A stretch of DNA of 64,000 bases. It comes from CAVVDY01 sp963815775. Lineage in GTDB: Bacteria; Acidobacteriota; Terriglobia; Terriglobales; Acidobacteriaceae. The notes under the pieces were generated by a model, which saw only the letters and a list, made by a program, of their open reading frames with translations, did no database searches and was not told the origin of the DNA. The translations under genes were made by a program, and so were the position numbers. Each line of letters starts with the position of its first letter. Within the stretch, counting starts at the first letter, position 1. The stretch is taken from NCBI GenBank assembly GCA_963815775.1, contig CAWFIB010000029.1, forward strand, positions 124,001-188,000, in the 5' to 3' direction. Below are positions 26,026-34,563 of the stretch, in pieces.

Positions 26026-26484
26026 ATGAACGCCTGGTTCAAGCGGCACATTCGCCGCCTGGTCAACTACTGGCCGCCGCTTCTGGGAGCGGGCATCCGC
26101 GTCACCCGCTGGGACCCTGACTGGCGCGCCGTCGACGCCGAGCTCCGTCTGCGCCGCTGGAACTCCAACTTCGTTGGCACTCACTACGGAGGCTCGCTCT
26201 ACTCCCTCGCTGATCCCTTCTACATGCTCATGCTCATCGAGAACCTCGGGCCCGCCTACGTGGTCTGGGACAAGTCGGCCAGCATCCGCTTCCGCCGCCC
26301 AGGCCGGGGCAGGGTACATGCCAGCTTCCGCCTCACCCAGCAGCAGCTCGATGATATCCGCCAGGCACTCATTACCCAGGAGAAGCTCGAGCCGACATTT
26401 ACCGTCGAGATCAAGGACGACTCCGGCACCCTCATCGCCGAGGTGCAAAAAATCGTGCACATCAAGAAGCGGGAGGGAGCATAG
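26026..26484 (+). CDS. DUF4442 hotdog-fold (PaaI-like thioesterase) protein
   Basis: 152 residues, cytoplasmic. Pattern 'RHIRRLVNYWPPLLGAGIRV', 'NFVGTHYGGSLYSLADPFYMLMLIENLG', 'SIRFRRPGRGRVHASFRLT' and 'TFTVEIKDDSGTLIAEVQKIVHIKK' is that of DUF4442/YiiD C-terminal-like hotdog proteins, where the 'HYGGSLYSLADP' region holds the likely active-site residues. Start ATG 26026 is internal to a longer open frame but coincides with the first conserved residues. The hairpin repeat directly upstream may cover its leader. Substrate unknown. Confidence 0.8.
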   Translation: MNAWFKRHIRRLVNYWPPLLGAGIRVTRWDPDWRAVDAELRLRRWNSNFVGTHYGGSLYSLADPFYMLMLIENLGPAYVVWDKSASIRFRRPGRGRVHASFRLTQQQLDDIRQALITQEKLEPTFTVEIKDDSGTLIAEVQKIVHIKKREGA

Positions 26485-26519
26485 GATCTGCGTCGCCGCT
26501 ATCCCCACACTCTCTTTAC

Positions 26520-26550
26520 TTGCACGATAATCGTGTACACTATATCCGTA
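26520..26550 (+). promoter_or_regulatory. Promoter/operator of the VapBC-type module
   Basis: TTGCAC and TATATC 15 bases apart, spanning a GTGTACAC palindrome (26533-26540) flanked by GATA...TATC. The position, overlapping the promoter and ending at the antitoxin start, suits an autoregulatory operator. Confidence 0.45.
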
Positions 26551-26769
26551 ATGAAAAACATTACGCTCAGCGCCGACGAGGACCTGATTGAGCAAGCGCG
26601 TTTAGTGGCGCGCGCGCAGCGCAAAACCTTGAATGCCGCTTTCCGTGAGTGGCTGCTGCAGTTCACCGCGCAATCGGGCAACGGGCCGGAAGTGGACGCC
26701 CTCATGCGCCGCCTCCGCCATGTCAGCGCCGGTCGTCGCTTCAGCCGGGACGAAATGAATGAGCGCTAG
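26551..26769 (+). CDS. VapB-type ribbon-helix-helix antitoxin
   Basis: 72 residues. N-terminal 'MKNITLSADEDLIEQARLVA' is a ribbon-helix-helix DNA-binding region; the C-terminal part ('RHVSAGRRFSRDEMNER') would wrap the toxin. ATG 26551 is favoured over an upstream GTG that lies in the operator. The coding sequence overlaps the PIN toxin by 11 bases, typical of coupled toxin-antitoxin operons. Confidence 0.85.
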   Translation: MKNITLSADEDLIEQARLVARAQRKTLNAAFREWLLQFTAQSGNGPEVDALMRRLRHVSAGRRFSRDEMNER

Positions 26770-27181
26770 GTTCTTCCTCGACACCAACATCTTCGTTTAT
26801 TCCTTCGACAGAAGTTCGGCCGCCAAAAGCCGGCGCGCACAGCAACTCATTCGACAGGCTGTGGCCAGCCGTAAGGGCATCGTCAGTTATCAGGTGGTTC
26901 AGGAATTCTTTAACGTCGCTCTGCGGCGATTTGCGCAGCCCATGACCATAGCCGAGGCGGAACAGTATCTGGGAAGCGTTTTCCGGCCCCTGCTGGCGGT
27001 CCAATCTTCGCCGGCTCTCATTTCCGAAGCGCTCCGCCTGACAGACAAGCATCGCCTCTCCTGGTATGACGCATTGATTGTCGCTGCCGCAATCGAAGGC
27101 GGCTGCGCCGTCCTCTATAGCGAAGATCTGCAGGACGGGCAGCGCTTTGGCGATTTGAACATTGAGAACCCGTTCGTCTGA
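26759..27181 (+). CDS. VapC-type PIN-domain toxin ribonuclease
   Basis: 140 residues. PIN nuclease acidic residues are present: 'FFLDTNIFVYSFD' (Asp near residue 8), Glu in 'VSYQVVQEFFNV', Asp in 'SWYDALIVAAA' and the acidic pair in 'LYSEDLQDG'. VapC toxins cleave tRNA or rRNA and are neutralised by VapB. Overlaps the antitoxin gene by 11 bases. Intact, so probably functional. Confidence 0.88.
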   Translation: MSARFFLDTNIFVYSFDRSSAAKSRRAQQLIRQAVASRKGIVSYQVVQEFFNVALRRFAQPMTIAEAEQYLGSVFRPLLAVQSSPALISEALRLTDKHRLSWYDALIVAAAIEGGCAVLYSEDLQDGQRFGDLNIENPFV

Positions 27182-27800
27182 TTTTGAGCGTACCTCCCAA
27201 GTTGGCCTCCACAAGAAGGACGCGAACCTGTGCCGCCGGTCAGGATCGCTCGATAATTGGATAGCTTGACTATCCCTTCAGCTAGCTCAACGCTCCCTTC
27301 TGCCGAGTGGTGTGGTGCCTTCGGCTCGCTAAGTCATTCATTCAGGATAGCAATGACTCAAAGGCTGGCGTGCAGCGCGCCTTGGCATTTGAGTTGCTCC
27401 AAGTAGTTGCATGAAGAAGATGTCAACCGCTCCGCGGAGCTACTACCAAAGGTGCGAGACCAGCTTCTTCTTTGGACTCAAGCAAAGCTCGTTCCTCCGC
27501 AGTCATTTGTGTCCTGACAACCTCGAAGCACTACCCCAGGGCAAGCCCACCGCAGGTGCAGGGCCTGAAGATCGATTTTGAAGAGCTCACCGGCGCCGGC
27601 AGTTTTCAGACCCCGGTCATGTAACTGCTCACCAGTGAACTTCTGGCAGCCAACTCCAGCAGCGCCTTCTGGAGCGGCATCTTGCAGGCAGTCCCTATCG
27701 CGTGGGGCATGGTTAACCAATTGACGACAAGCAGCCTCGCGGTGAGCTGTTCCCTTCGTCCAGAGTAGTCACCGCCACAACGATGACCACAAGGAGGTCA
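27182..27800. other. About 620 bases without a supported gene
   Basis: No frame shows recognisable protein similarity or codon-like composition. Minus-strand open frames here are short and interrupted. The neprosin-like gene's ribosome binding site 'AAGGAGG' is at its right end. It may be decayed accessory DNA. Confidence 0.5.
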
Positions 27801-27802
27801 CA

Positions 27803-29197
27803 ATGGGAAAGATCAAACTAGTTCGTCCTATGGAGATAGCTATACGGCCGATAGTCTTCAGCTTGATCATCGCCCTGCTTGCAGTGCCTGGCTGGCTGAA
27901 TGCACAAGACAACACTACCGCCTTCGTGCCGTTCCAGAGCTTCCTTGCACAAACCAAGTCGTCTGATGCGAGCCAATACCTGGCGCGGCGGGCAAGTAAA
28001 GTGCAGGACGCGGCAGCGTTCGAAGAGATGCGCCAGCACATTCTCACCCTGTATCAGGGAGTTGAGGTAAGCCACAGCTTTGTGCTGGACGGCGATCTCT
28101 ACGACTGCGTTCCCGTCCAGCAGCAGCCGGCAGTCAGGATGCTGGGACTGAATAGCATCGCCACGCCGCCTCCGGCGCCACCGCTTCTTCAGGCCGGCCA
28201 GAGCGCCGGCGATAGCTCCGCAAAGCAGCCTGTCGGCATCACTTCGCAGCTTAGTCCCGACCAGCAGTTCGATCAGTTTGGTAACTCGCTTCGCTGTGAA
28301 GCTAATAGCATTCCTATGCGCCGTGTGACCTTGGACGAAGTCACCCATTTCGCAAACTTGCACGACTTCTTTCAAAAGGGCCCCCATGGCGCCGGACAGG
28401 CTCCGGGAATGCAGAACGTTCAGCCCGCCGACGGAGTGCATAAGTACTCGTACACTCAGCAAAATGTAAACAACATCGGCCAGACGGTAACTCTGAATTT
28501 GTGGAGCCCGTACGTTTATACGTATTTTGGGGAGATCTTCTCTCTTGCTCAGTCGTGGACAGTCGCTACTAATCCGGTTACGCAAACCGCGGAAGTAGGC
28601 TGGCAGAACTATCCCGCCTTCTATTCGGGGGAAAATAGCCGGCTGTTCATCTACTGGACCGCGGACGGGTACAATAAAACAGGCTGCTATAACTTGAGTT
28701 GCGGTGCCTTCGTGCAAGTCAATAACAGCTGGTATTTTGGCGCCGGCTTCACCCATTACAGCACCTATGGTGGGACGCAGTACGAATTCCAAGCACTCTA
28801 TTACTGGTATGGTGGTAACTGGTGGCTCGGACTAGGAACTGCGACTGGCTATACCTGGGTCGGCTACTACCCCGCCTCCCTTTATGGCAGCGGACCCATG
28901 GCAACCCACGCTCAAATCATTCAGTCCGGCAGCGAGTCAGATGGATATAATCCATGGCCACCGGAAGGCAGCGGACAGTGGGCCAGCTCAGGCTGGACGC
29001 ATGCTGCCTATCAACGGCAACTCTATTACTGGGCCTATCCTGGAGGCGCGGCCTATTGGGATAGCCTCACTGCCCATCAGCCGTCGTCGAATTGTTACAC
29101 CATTGCCGGCCCATACTGGGGCGGCTACACTCCCCCGTCGAATAACTGGGGAGTCTACTTCTACTTTGGCGGTCCTGGCGGATATAACTGCTACTAA
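27803..29197 (+). CDS. Secreted neprosin-family (DUF239) protein
   Basis: 464 residues with a signal peptide ending near 'LLAVPGWLNAQ'. Residues about 55-200 form a propeptide-like region containing Pro-rich 'SIATPPPAPPLLQ'. The C-terminal 240 residues match the neprosin domain: 'QTVTLNLWSPYV', 'FSLAQSWTV', 'QTAEVGWQNYPAFYSGENSR', 'FIYWTADGYNKTGCYNLSC' and 'GAFVQVNN'. Plant neprosins are prolyl endopeptidases with a glutamic pair; the Glu in 'AEVGW' fits one, the second cannot be assigned with certainty. Unusually aromatic (Tyr/Trp-rich). The start codon is set by 'AAGGAGGTCACA'. A GC-rich hairpin follows the stop. Confidence 0.82.
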   Translation: MGKIKLVRPMEIAIRPIVFSLIIALLAVPGWLNAQDNTTAFVPFQSFLAQTKSSDASQYLARRASKVQDAAAFEEMRQHILTLYQGVEVSHSFVLDGDLYDCVPVQQQPAVRMLGLNSIATPPPAPPLLQAGQSAGDSSAKQPVGITSQLSPDQQFDQFGNSLRCEANSIPMRRVTLDEVTHFANLHDFFQKGPHGAGQAPGMQNVQPADGVHKYSYTQQNVNNIGQTVTLNLWSPYVYTYFGEIFSLAQSWTVATNPVTQTAEVGWQNYPAFYSGENSRLFIYWTADGYNKTGCYNLSCGAFVQVNNSWYFGAGFTHYSTYGGTQYEFQALYYWYGGNWWLGLGTATGYTWVGYYPASLYGSGPMATHAQIIQSGSESDGYNPWPPEGSGQWASSGWTHAAYQRQLYYWAYPGGAAYWDSLTAHQPSSNCYTIAGPYWGGYTPPSNNWGVYFYFGGPGGYNCY

Positions 29198-29275
29198 GCA
29201 GATTCGTGCGGATTGTCACAGTGGATTTATACGTGGGTTCTCTACTCCAACCAGAATTGAGCGCCCATGAAATAG

Positions 29276-29304
29276 AAGGCCCGCCCGAACCAGGGTGGGC
29301 CTTC
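29276..29304 (+). terminator. Hairpin downstream of the neprosin-like gene
   Basis: AAGGCCC...CCC / GGG...GGGCCTT stem, 78 bases after the stop. The following T-run is weak (TTCGATTC), so its terminator role is tentative. Confidence 0.45.
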
Positions 29305-29312
29305 GATTCATG

Positions 29313-29395
29313 TTACGAAACTCGTGATGGGGCGACGACGGGGGACAAGCCACCCGCCCGTCCCCCTAGGGCAATAATATACTTGACAGATCAAC
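29313..29395 (-). mobile_element. MITE-like repeat, truncated copy C
   Basis: Begins with the terminal motif GTTACGAAACTCGTG shared with the complete copy at 40623-40775, continues with GGGACAAGCCAC, and ends with an AATATACTTG block shared with copy A at 31690-31806. Lies just upstream of the transposase remnant. Confidence 0.55.
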
Positions 29396-29433
29396 GCCGT
29401 GGGCTATGCTTTTCCTGTAACCGAGGCAAGCCA

Positions 29434-30360
29434 ATGAAACCCAAAACTTTGCAGCAAGCGGTGATGCACTTCTCGGACTTCAACAACTGCTTGGACTACA
29501 TGGCTCACAAGCGTTGGCCCGATGGTATTGTGACCTGCCCCACCTGCGGACGAAGGACTGACCTTTCTGCATACCATCGCAAGTGGCAAGCAGAGCGCCC
29601 ACCCCAAGCGCCAGTTCTCCGCCAAGATCGGGACCATTTTTGAGGACTCGCCAATCCCGCTGGAGAAGTGGCTTGTTGTTGTCTGGATGATCTGCAACTG
29701 CAAGAACGGCGTTAGCTCTTACGAAGTAGCTAAGGCTATCGGCGTAACCCGGAAATCGGCATGGTTATGCTCCATCGCATCCGCGTCGGCTTGCAGTCTG
29801 GCTCGCCAGGCAAAATGGGCGGTAGTGGTGGCCCCGTCGAAGTAGATGAGACATTTGTCGGAGGGAGAATCGCCAACATGCACAAGTCTAAGAAAGCCCG
29901 CATGGCACAGATCAAAGGTCAGCAACTCAAGGGCGAACACATGAACAAGACCATCGTCATGGGACTGCTTGACCGCGAGTTGCGAGAAGTCCGGGCCAAG
30001 GTTGTACCCAATGTGAGGCGCGACACTTTGCAGAACGAAATCCTGCGCGAAGTGTCGCACGAATCCACTGTTTACACCGACGAGTGGATTGGCTATAAGC
30101 CTGCATGAGCAGTTCGTCCATGATGTCGTTAACCACGTCGAGTGCTACGTCAATGGCAAAGTGCATACTAACGGAATCGAAAATTTTTGGTCACTATTAA
30201 AGCGAGCTCTCAAAGGAACCTATTATAGTTCAACAACCGCGCGACCAAAGAGCGCAAGGTCACCGATTCCGACCGCTTCAACCTTGCCATGTCGCAAATC
30301 TTCAACAAGCGTCTTACCTTTGCCGAAGTCACGGGCAAGGTGGGCACGACGCCTTTCTAA
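29434..30360 (+). pseudogene. Decayed IS1595-type (ISXO2-like) transposase
   Basis: The pieces are in order but in different frames: N-terminal zinc ribbon 'RWPDGIVTCPTCGRR'; then 'FSAKIGTIFEDSPIPLEKW' with 'VSSYEVAKAIGVTRKSAW'; then the catalytic core 'VEVDETFVGGRIANMH'; then 'HEQFVHDVVNHVECYVNGKV' with 'HTNGIENFWSLLKRALKGTY'; finally 'FNNRATKERKVTDSDRF' and 'AEVTGKVGTTPF'. At least three single-base shifts (near 29600, 29765 and 30100) break it, and about 50 bases are lost after 'KGTY' near 30225. Stop at 30358-30360. Inverted ends could not be fixed. Non-functional. Confidence 0.88.
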
Positions 30361-30665
30361 TCCTTACCGCCGGAAGCGCGGGCGTCGTCGCCGCGAATAA
30401 CGGGCGACAACTCCAGGGTGAGCGCGAACGTCTTGCGCTCACTCAAGCGCGTAATGACATTCATTGCATCAACTAAGGCGGTTATCTTTTTCTGCATTTC
30501 ATCGGAGTTGAACGCGTCCCACTCCGTCTCACAGTTCACGCACAGATTCGGAAGCCTGGCTAGTTTTTCTCGTGGTATTGAAAGAGAACTACCACACTGT
30601 TTGCAGGAAAGCCGGAGACCGATGATGTCGGCCAACTCAATGAAGCGCTTTGTTTGCTCGGTCAC
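30357..30665 (-). CDS. Small zinc-ribbon protein coupled to the DUF3800 gene
   Basis: 102 residues. A single zinc ribbon ('CKQCGSS' and 'LCVNCETEW') follows an N-terminal helix 'TEQTKRFIELADII', and a helical C-terminus 'EMQKKITALVDAMNVIT' follows it. The GTG start overlaps the DUF3800 stop by 4 bases (GTGA), so translation is coupled. The 3' end touches the last codon of the decayed transposase. No family recognised; the pairing suggests an accessory subunit of the DUF3800 protein. Confidence 0.7.
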   Translation of the reverse strand: MTEQTKRFIELADIIGLRLSCKQCGSSLSIPREKLARLPNLCVNCETEWDAFNSDEMQKKITALVDAMNVITRLSERKTFALTLELSPVIRGDDARASGGKD

Positions 30666-31564
30666 TTATTGACCTCCGATTTCTTCCGCCTCTTCGCGGC
30701 TTTTGCCGCCTTTTCTGCATCCAACTTGGCCTTCAGTTCGCTGTGCGGCATTTTCAGTAGTTGCCCCATCATCGCATCGAAGTTCTGGTACTCGTCGGGC
30801 CTGGTTTGCTTGATGTGCTTCATAAACTGATTCACCCACTTGCTCATGACGACGCGCATTTCGTCTGCATCGTATTGCCGTTCACAGTCACCGCCAGCCA
30901 GAAGATCGGCCATCCTGCTACGCAGTTCATCCGCCCGCTCTAGCCGACGACGAACATGCCATGCCAGCATATCTGCGGCCTGTATTGGCAACACCTTTTT
31001 GTCATCGCGGAAAACCGGAGTCTGCCCTATAAGTTGCTGGAGGTGCGGCGGCTGCATCGCTTTCGCGTGGTCAAAAGATTCCATGATCTGCCGCTTGATG
31101 TTTGATTGTTCGTCAAAAACGAAATCCACCGGCCCCCAGTAGTCATAACGGACTTGTGCCATCAGGCACAGTTCAATCAAACCATTGATCGCTAGAAAGT
31201 AAGGGTCGTCGGGCTCGGACGGGATTCTTCCGCGAATAACTTGGTCGTAATCGGAGCGGTTGACCCAGGCGTACATCGCATATGGCTTATGCTCCCGAAT
31301 CACGGAAGACAATTCATTGAGTTTCAAGTCTCTAAATTCTGGCCGTGATCTCATGCCCTGGAACTGCTCCTCGAAGCCTTCCGCCTCTCGCATCTTTAAG
31401 TATTCGATTGTCGGAGGTTTTTTTAATGCAATATCCCAGTCATCGGAAAACTTCTTCCATTTCTCCGCTGGCAGTGCGTAGGCGGCCATTACTAGGTATC
31501 GCTCAGGTGCCTCGAATCCGCCGCTATCGTCACCGAACGCCTGATACCGCTTATCGCTCACCAT
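30662..31564 (-). CDS. DUF3800 domain protein
   Basis: 300 residues. N-terminal 'YQAFGDDSGGFEAPERYLVMAAYAL' is the DUF3800 signature (the Asp pair followed by a beta strand), and 'DFVFDEQSNIKRQIMES' plus 'LPIQAADMLAWHVRRRLE' are the second and third conserved acidic blocks, an RNase H-like arrangement. The ATG at 31564 follows 'AGGAAG'; an upstream in-frame TTG is less likely. The C-terminus is Lys/Ala-rich ('KAAKAAKRRKKSEVNK'). DUF3800 proteins are frequent in mobile and defence-rich regions, but no function is established. Followed by the coupled zinc-ribbon gene. Confidence 0.82.
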   Translation of the reverse strand: MVSDKRYQAFGDDSGGFEAPERYLVMAAYALPAEKWKKFSDDWDIALKKPPTIEYLKMREAEGFEEQFQGMRSRPEFRDLKLNELSSVIREHKPYAMYAWVNRSDYDQVIRGRIPSEPDDPYFLAINGLIELCLMAQVRYDYWGPVDFVFDEQSNIKRQIMESFDHAKAMQPPHLQQLIGQTPVFRDDKKVLPIQAADMLAWHVRRRLERADELRSRMADLLAGGDCERQYDADEMRVVMSKWVNQFMKHIKQTRPDEYQNFDAMMGQLLKMPHSELKAKLDAEKAAKAAKRRKKSEVNK

Positions 31565-31710
31565 AATTAGCAACTTCCTTTGGCGCAGTTCTGCTCAATA
31601 GCCACACACGAGAGCGCGAATATGGGCAGACGCCGCACTCGCAGCGCACCGCCGCTCTCATCGCAGTATCCCCCTTGCGGCTTGATTCCGCAAGTATATT
31701 GTTGCCCCAC

Positions 31711-31806
31711 CAGGGACAGCACATCTAAGCCCACCAATTCATCGGTGGGAGGCGCAAGTGGGAAATCCCGGGTCCGCTTCAGCGGACGGCACGAGTTTCG
31801 TACCAG
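31711..31806 (-). mobile_element. MITE-like repeat, copy A
   Basis: Inverse of the block at 40623-40720. Shares GGTACGAAACTCGTG, the hairpin GTCCGC-TGAA-GCGGAC, the phrase GATTTCCCACTT, a second hairpin here read as CCCACCAAT/ATCGGTGGG, and GGGCTTAGATRTGCTGTCCCT. The other terminal repeat is missing; the TTTCGTACCAG end is duplicated in tandem. Confidence 0.7.
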
Positions 31807-31983
31807 TTTCGTACCAGCCTGAAAGGCGAAGGAAATTTCCTCGGTTACCTTCGTACCCTGTCGCCACCCGATTTCGCGTGCAGTCCAAAGGCGAGGCTCC
31901 TAGACTTTTCTTGTCAGGCGCGCGAACAACTGCAGCGCCAAGGTTTTTGAAATCAATGGATTGAGGCTAAGTATCACGGGCTC

Positions 31984-32089
31984 AGGACTTTACCTGTAAG
32001 TCCAATGAATAGAGGAATTTGCGAAGAAAATCGCGGTAAGGTCAAGAAAGCAAGGCTCCGTCCATCAGAAAATTGCGCTTTTTGTGTGG
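31984..32089 (+). repeat. 106-base tandem element, copy 1
   Basis: Begins AGGACTTTACCTGTAAGTCC (hairpin GGACTT/AAGTCC) and ends TTTTTGTGTGG. About 70 percent identical by eye to the copy starting at 32148. Confidence 0.65.
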
Positions 32090-32147
32090 TTTCCGGCGAT
32101 AATCCAAGGCGAAGAGCCAAAAGCGAGCACTTAAGCCTCTTGTTTGC

Positions 32148-32254
32148 AGGACTTTACATGTAAGCCTTTAAGATAGAGGAATTTGCAGGCAAAATTGCGC
32201 TAAGCTCAACAAAACAAGGATTCGCCCATAACAAAATTTGCAATCTCTGTGTGG
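32148..32254 (+). repeat. 107-base tandem element, copy 2
   Basis: Begins AGGACTTTACATGTAAGCCT, contains the shared ATAGAGGAATTTGC block and ends CTCTGTGTGG only 8 bases before the next start codon. Together with copy 1 it occupies most of the 700-base gap between the DUF3800 and the small exported protein genes, which holds no other supported gene. Confidence 0.65.
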
Positions 32255-32262
32255 CGACCCTC

Positions 32263-32883
32263 ATGAAAACTTTAGCCACGTTTCTAATCGCCTTCGTCTG
32301 CACTCTGGCGGCTGCCCAGGAGCTCCCCGGCCACTATGTGTTGCAGGGCGCCATGGAAATTGGCTCCGAACTCGTGCTCAAGCCCGACGGCACCTTCGAG
32401 TACATGTTGGCTTATGGCGCGGCGGACTACTGGGCCCAAGGCACCTGGCGGCAGGACGGCGATGCCGTCATCCTGCACAGCGCCGGGAAAGAAGAGCCTC
32501 CCTTTCGGCTGCTGCGCAGCGAGGCCGGCAAGCCGGGCAAGATCCAGGTCTGGGTGCTGGGCCAGAACGGCAAGGGGGTAGCAAACATCCGCGTCGGTTT
32601 GCAGGCAGGTGGCAAACGGCTTGAGGAGACAACCGACTCGGATGGCCTGGCGGTTTTTCCCGACGCCCCCGATGCACGTGCCGTCACCTTCGAGGTGCAG
32701 GTGTATTCCGTGGAGGCAGGCCCGTTCGCGATCGATCCGGCTTACAAAGACTTCTTCTTCGAGATCAATGGGAAGACGATCACCCAGGTCCTGTTCAAGG
32801 ATGAACGGCTTGCCATCGATAAGCAGGGCCTGGTGATGCTCCACTGGGACCCAGACAAGCCCATGCACTACGTAAAGCAGTGA
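32263..32883 (+). CDS. Small exported protein of unknown function
   Basis: 206 residues. Signal peptide 'MKTLATFLIAFVCTLAAA', then a lipocalin-like first half ('GHYVLQGAMEIGSELVLKPD' with 'GTFEYMLAYGAADYWAQGTW'), then a transthyretin/carboxypeptidase-type beta domain ('NIRVGLQAGGKRLEETTDSDGLAVF'), where the phrase 'TDSDGLAVF' marks the strand turn. No catalytic residues seen. Has no obvious Shine-Dalgarno in the short gap to the upstream tandem repeat, so its expression may depend on that element. Probably periplasmic. Confidence 0.72.
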   Translation: MKTLATFLIAFVCTLAAAQELPGHYVLQGAMEIGSELVLKPDGTFEYMLAYGAADYWAQGTWRQDGDAVILHSAGKEEPPFRLLRSEAGKPGKIQVWVLGQNGKGVANIRVGLQAGGKRLEETTDSDGLAVFPDAPDARAVTFEVQVYSVEAGPFAIDPAYKDFFFEINGKTITQVLFKDERLAIDKQGLVMLHWDPDKPMHYVKQ

Positions 32884-32976
32884 CCAGGCGTCTGCGCAGT
32901 ATTATCCCACAATGTAGGATAGATTGAGAATGATGCCTTCGGGCAATCCCTGGGCCTCCTCCACGCACAGCGCTAG

Positions 32977-34563
32977 CTAGGCGGCGTCGGAAGCGGAAGC
33001 GGCGGCGCTGTCGTTCATCAGCCGGTCCAGCTCCTGGTCGGCCGCCTCAATCAGCTTGTCTGCACTCTTCTGCGAGATCAGGCCTTCATGCACCGCCTGT
33101 TCAATGGAGCTCTTCTTGGCCGCGGCCAGCTTCATTTTCGCGGTCTGCATCTCTGGCTCGACACGGCTCTTGTCCTTGCCATACAGCTCGGCCACCTGCT
33201 TTTCCGCGCTCTCCATCTGCGAGTTGATTTCACTCCGAAGCTGAGCGTAGGTGGGGCCCGATATCAGATGACTCTGCAGCATGTCATCCAACTGCGCGCG
33301 GGCTGACGAGATGGCGATCTGCTGCACCCGCGCCAGCTCATAGGCATCCTCTCCTACCACTCCCATCCCCAGCACCCGCAGCAGCGGCTTGATAGTGAGG
33401 CCTTGCACAATGATGGTAAAGGCCACCACCCCGAAGGTCATTGCCAGGATCTGGTCGCGATAGGGAAAGCTGCGTGACAGGCCCAATGCCAGAGCGAGCG
33501 CCAGAGCGCCGCGAATGCCTCCGGCGACCAGCACGTGCTGCCAGCTCAACGGAATTTTGCGGCCAAAGAGATTGCTGAACGGCACCAGGCCATAGACGGA
33601 AAGCACGCGTCCCAGAACCACCGTCGCAATTGCCAGCAGAGTGGCGCGCCACTCATGGAGCAGCGTTCCAATGTGGACCTGCAGGCCAATGAGCAAAAAC
33701 ACCAGCGAGTTGACAACGAACGACAGGTATTCCCAAAAGGACCACAACGCAATCCGGCTCCGCGGGCTCATGCCGACCTGCGCGCCCAGATTGCCTACCG
33801 TCAGCCCTGCCGCGACGGTGGCGATGACTCCTGAAACATGAAGTGCCTGCGCCCCCAGGAAGGAGCTGTACGCCAGCACCGTGGTGAGCGTGATCTCGAT
33901 GGCCGGATCGTCGATGCGCTGCGTGATACGGCTGGCAATGTAGCCCAGCAGCACGCCCACCGCCGTGCCGCCGACCACCTCCCGCAACAGGTTCTCGATT
34001 CCGCCGCCGACGCTCAGGCTTCCCGATGCCACTCCCGCTACCAGCACCGCGAATAACGCTGCCGCCGTTCCATCGTTGAACAGACTTTCCCCTTCCACCA
34101 CGATGGAGAGCTGCCGCGGCACCGCCGTTTCTCTGAAGATCGACAGCACCGAGATGGGGTCGGTGGCGGCGGTGACCGCTCCGAAAACCAGCGCGATCAG
34201 GATCGGGAGGCCCAGCAGCCAATGGGCAGCGAATCCCGTCACCAGAGTGGCCACCAGCACGCCTACTGTTGCCAGCAGCACAATGGGCAAGGCATTTTCT
34301 CGCAGCTGCCGAATCTGCAGCTTCAGGCTGCCCTCGAACAGCAAGGCGGGAAGAAAAATAATCAGCACGATGTTGGGGGTAAGCCAGTTGGGCTGGTTCT
34401 CGACCAGCGTCTGCACGATCGGCAGACGGACCGAACCCAGCACCAACCCGCCTATCACCAGAGCTACGGTGTAGGGAATTCGCAGCCGGTTGGAGACCAG
34501 GGCAATCACCGAGGCCGCAATCAGCAGCCATATCAGGAATTCGACAGCGGTGTTTGGGGTCAT
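32977..34563 (-). CDS. Na+/H+ antiporter, CPA1 (NhaP) family
   Basis: 528 residues with 12-13 membrane segments and a cytoplasmic tail of about 120 residues. The ion-binding region is intact: 'GAVTAATDPISVLSIF' in the fifth segment and 'GESLFNDGTAAALFAV' (Asn-Asp pair) in the sixth; 'GIRGALALALAL' is the conserved later segment. The tail is helical and charged ('QMESAEKQVAELYGKDKSRVE'). ATG 34563 is preceded by 'AGGTG'. Would exchange Na+ or K+ for protons at the inner membrane. Stands alone and is divergent from guaB. Confidence 0.9.
   Translation of the reverse strand: MTPNTAVEFLIWLLIAASVIALVSNRLRIPYTVALVIGGLVLGSVRLPIVQTLVENQPNWLTPNIVLIIFLPALLFEGSLKLQIRQLRENALPIVLLATVGVLVATLVTGFAAHWLLGLPILIALVFGAVTAATDPISVLSIFRETAVPRQLSIVVEGESLFNDGTAAALFAVLVAGVASGSLSVGGGIENLLREVVGGTAVGVLLGYIASRITQRIDDPAIEITLTTVLAYSSFLGAQALHVSGVIATVAAGLTVGNLGAQVGMSPRSRIALWSFWEYLSFVVNSLVFLLIGLQVHIGTLLHEWRATLLAIATVVLGRVLSVYGLVPFSNLFGRKIPLSWQHVLVAGGIRGALALALALGLSRSFPYRDQILAMTFGVVAFTIIVQGLTIKPLLRVLGMGVVGEDAYELARVQQIAISSARAQLDDMLQSHLISGPTYAQLRSEINSQMESAEKQVAELYGKDKSRVEPEMQTAKMKLAAAKKSSIEQAVHEGLISQKSADKLIEAADQELDRLMNDSAAASASDAA

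Noticed and set aside
27478..27720. 80-codon minus-strand open frame
   Set aside because: No similarity, no ribosome binding site, and composition unlike neighbouring genes.
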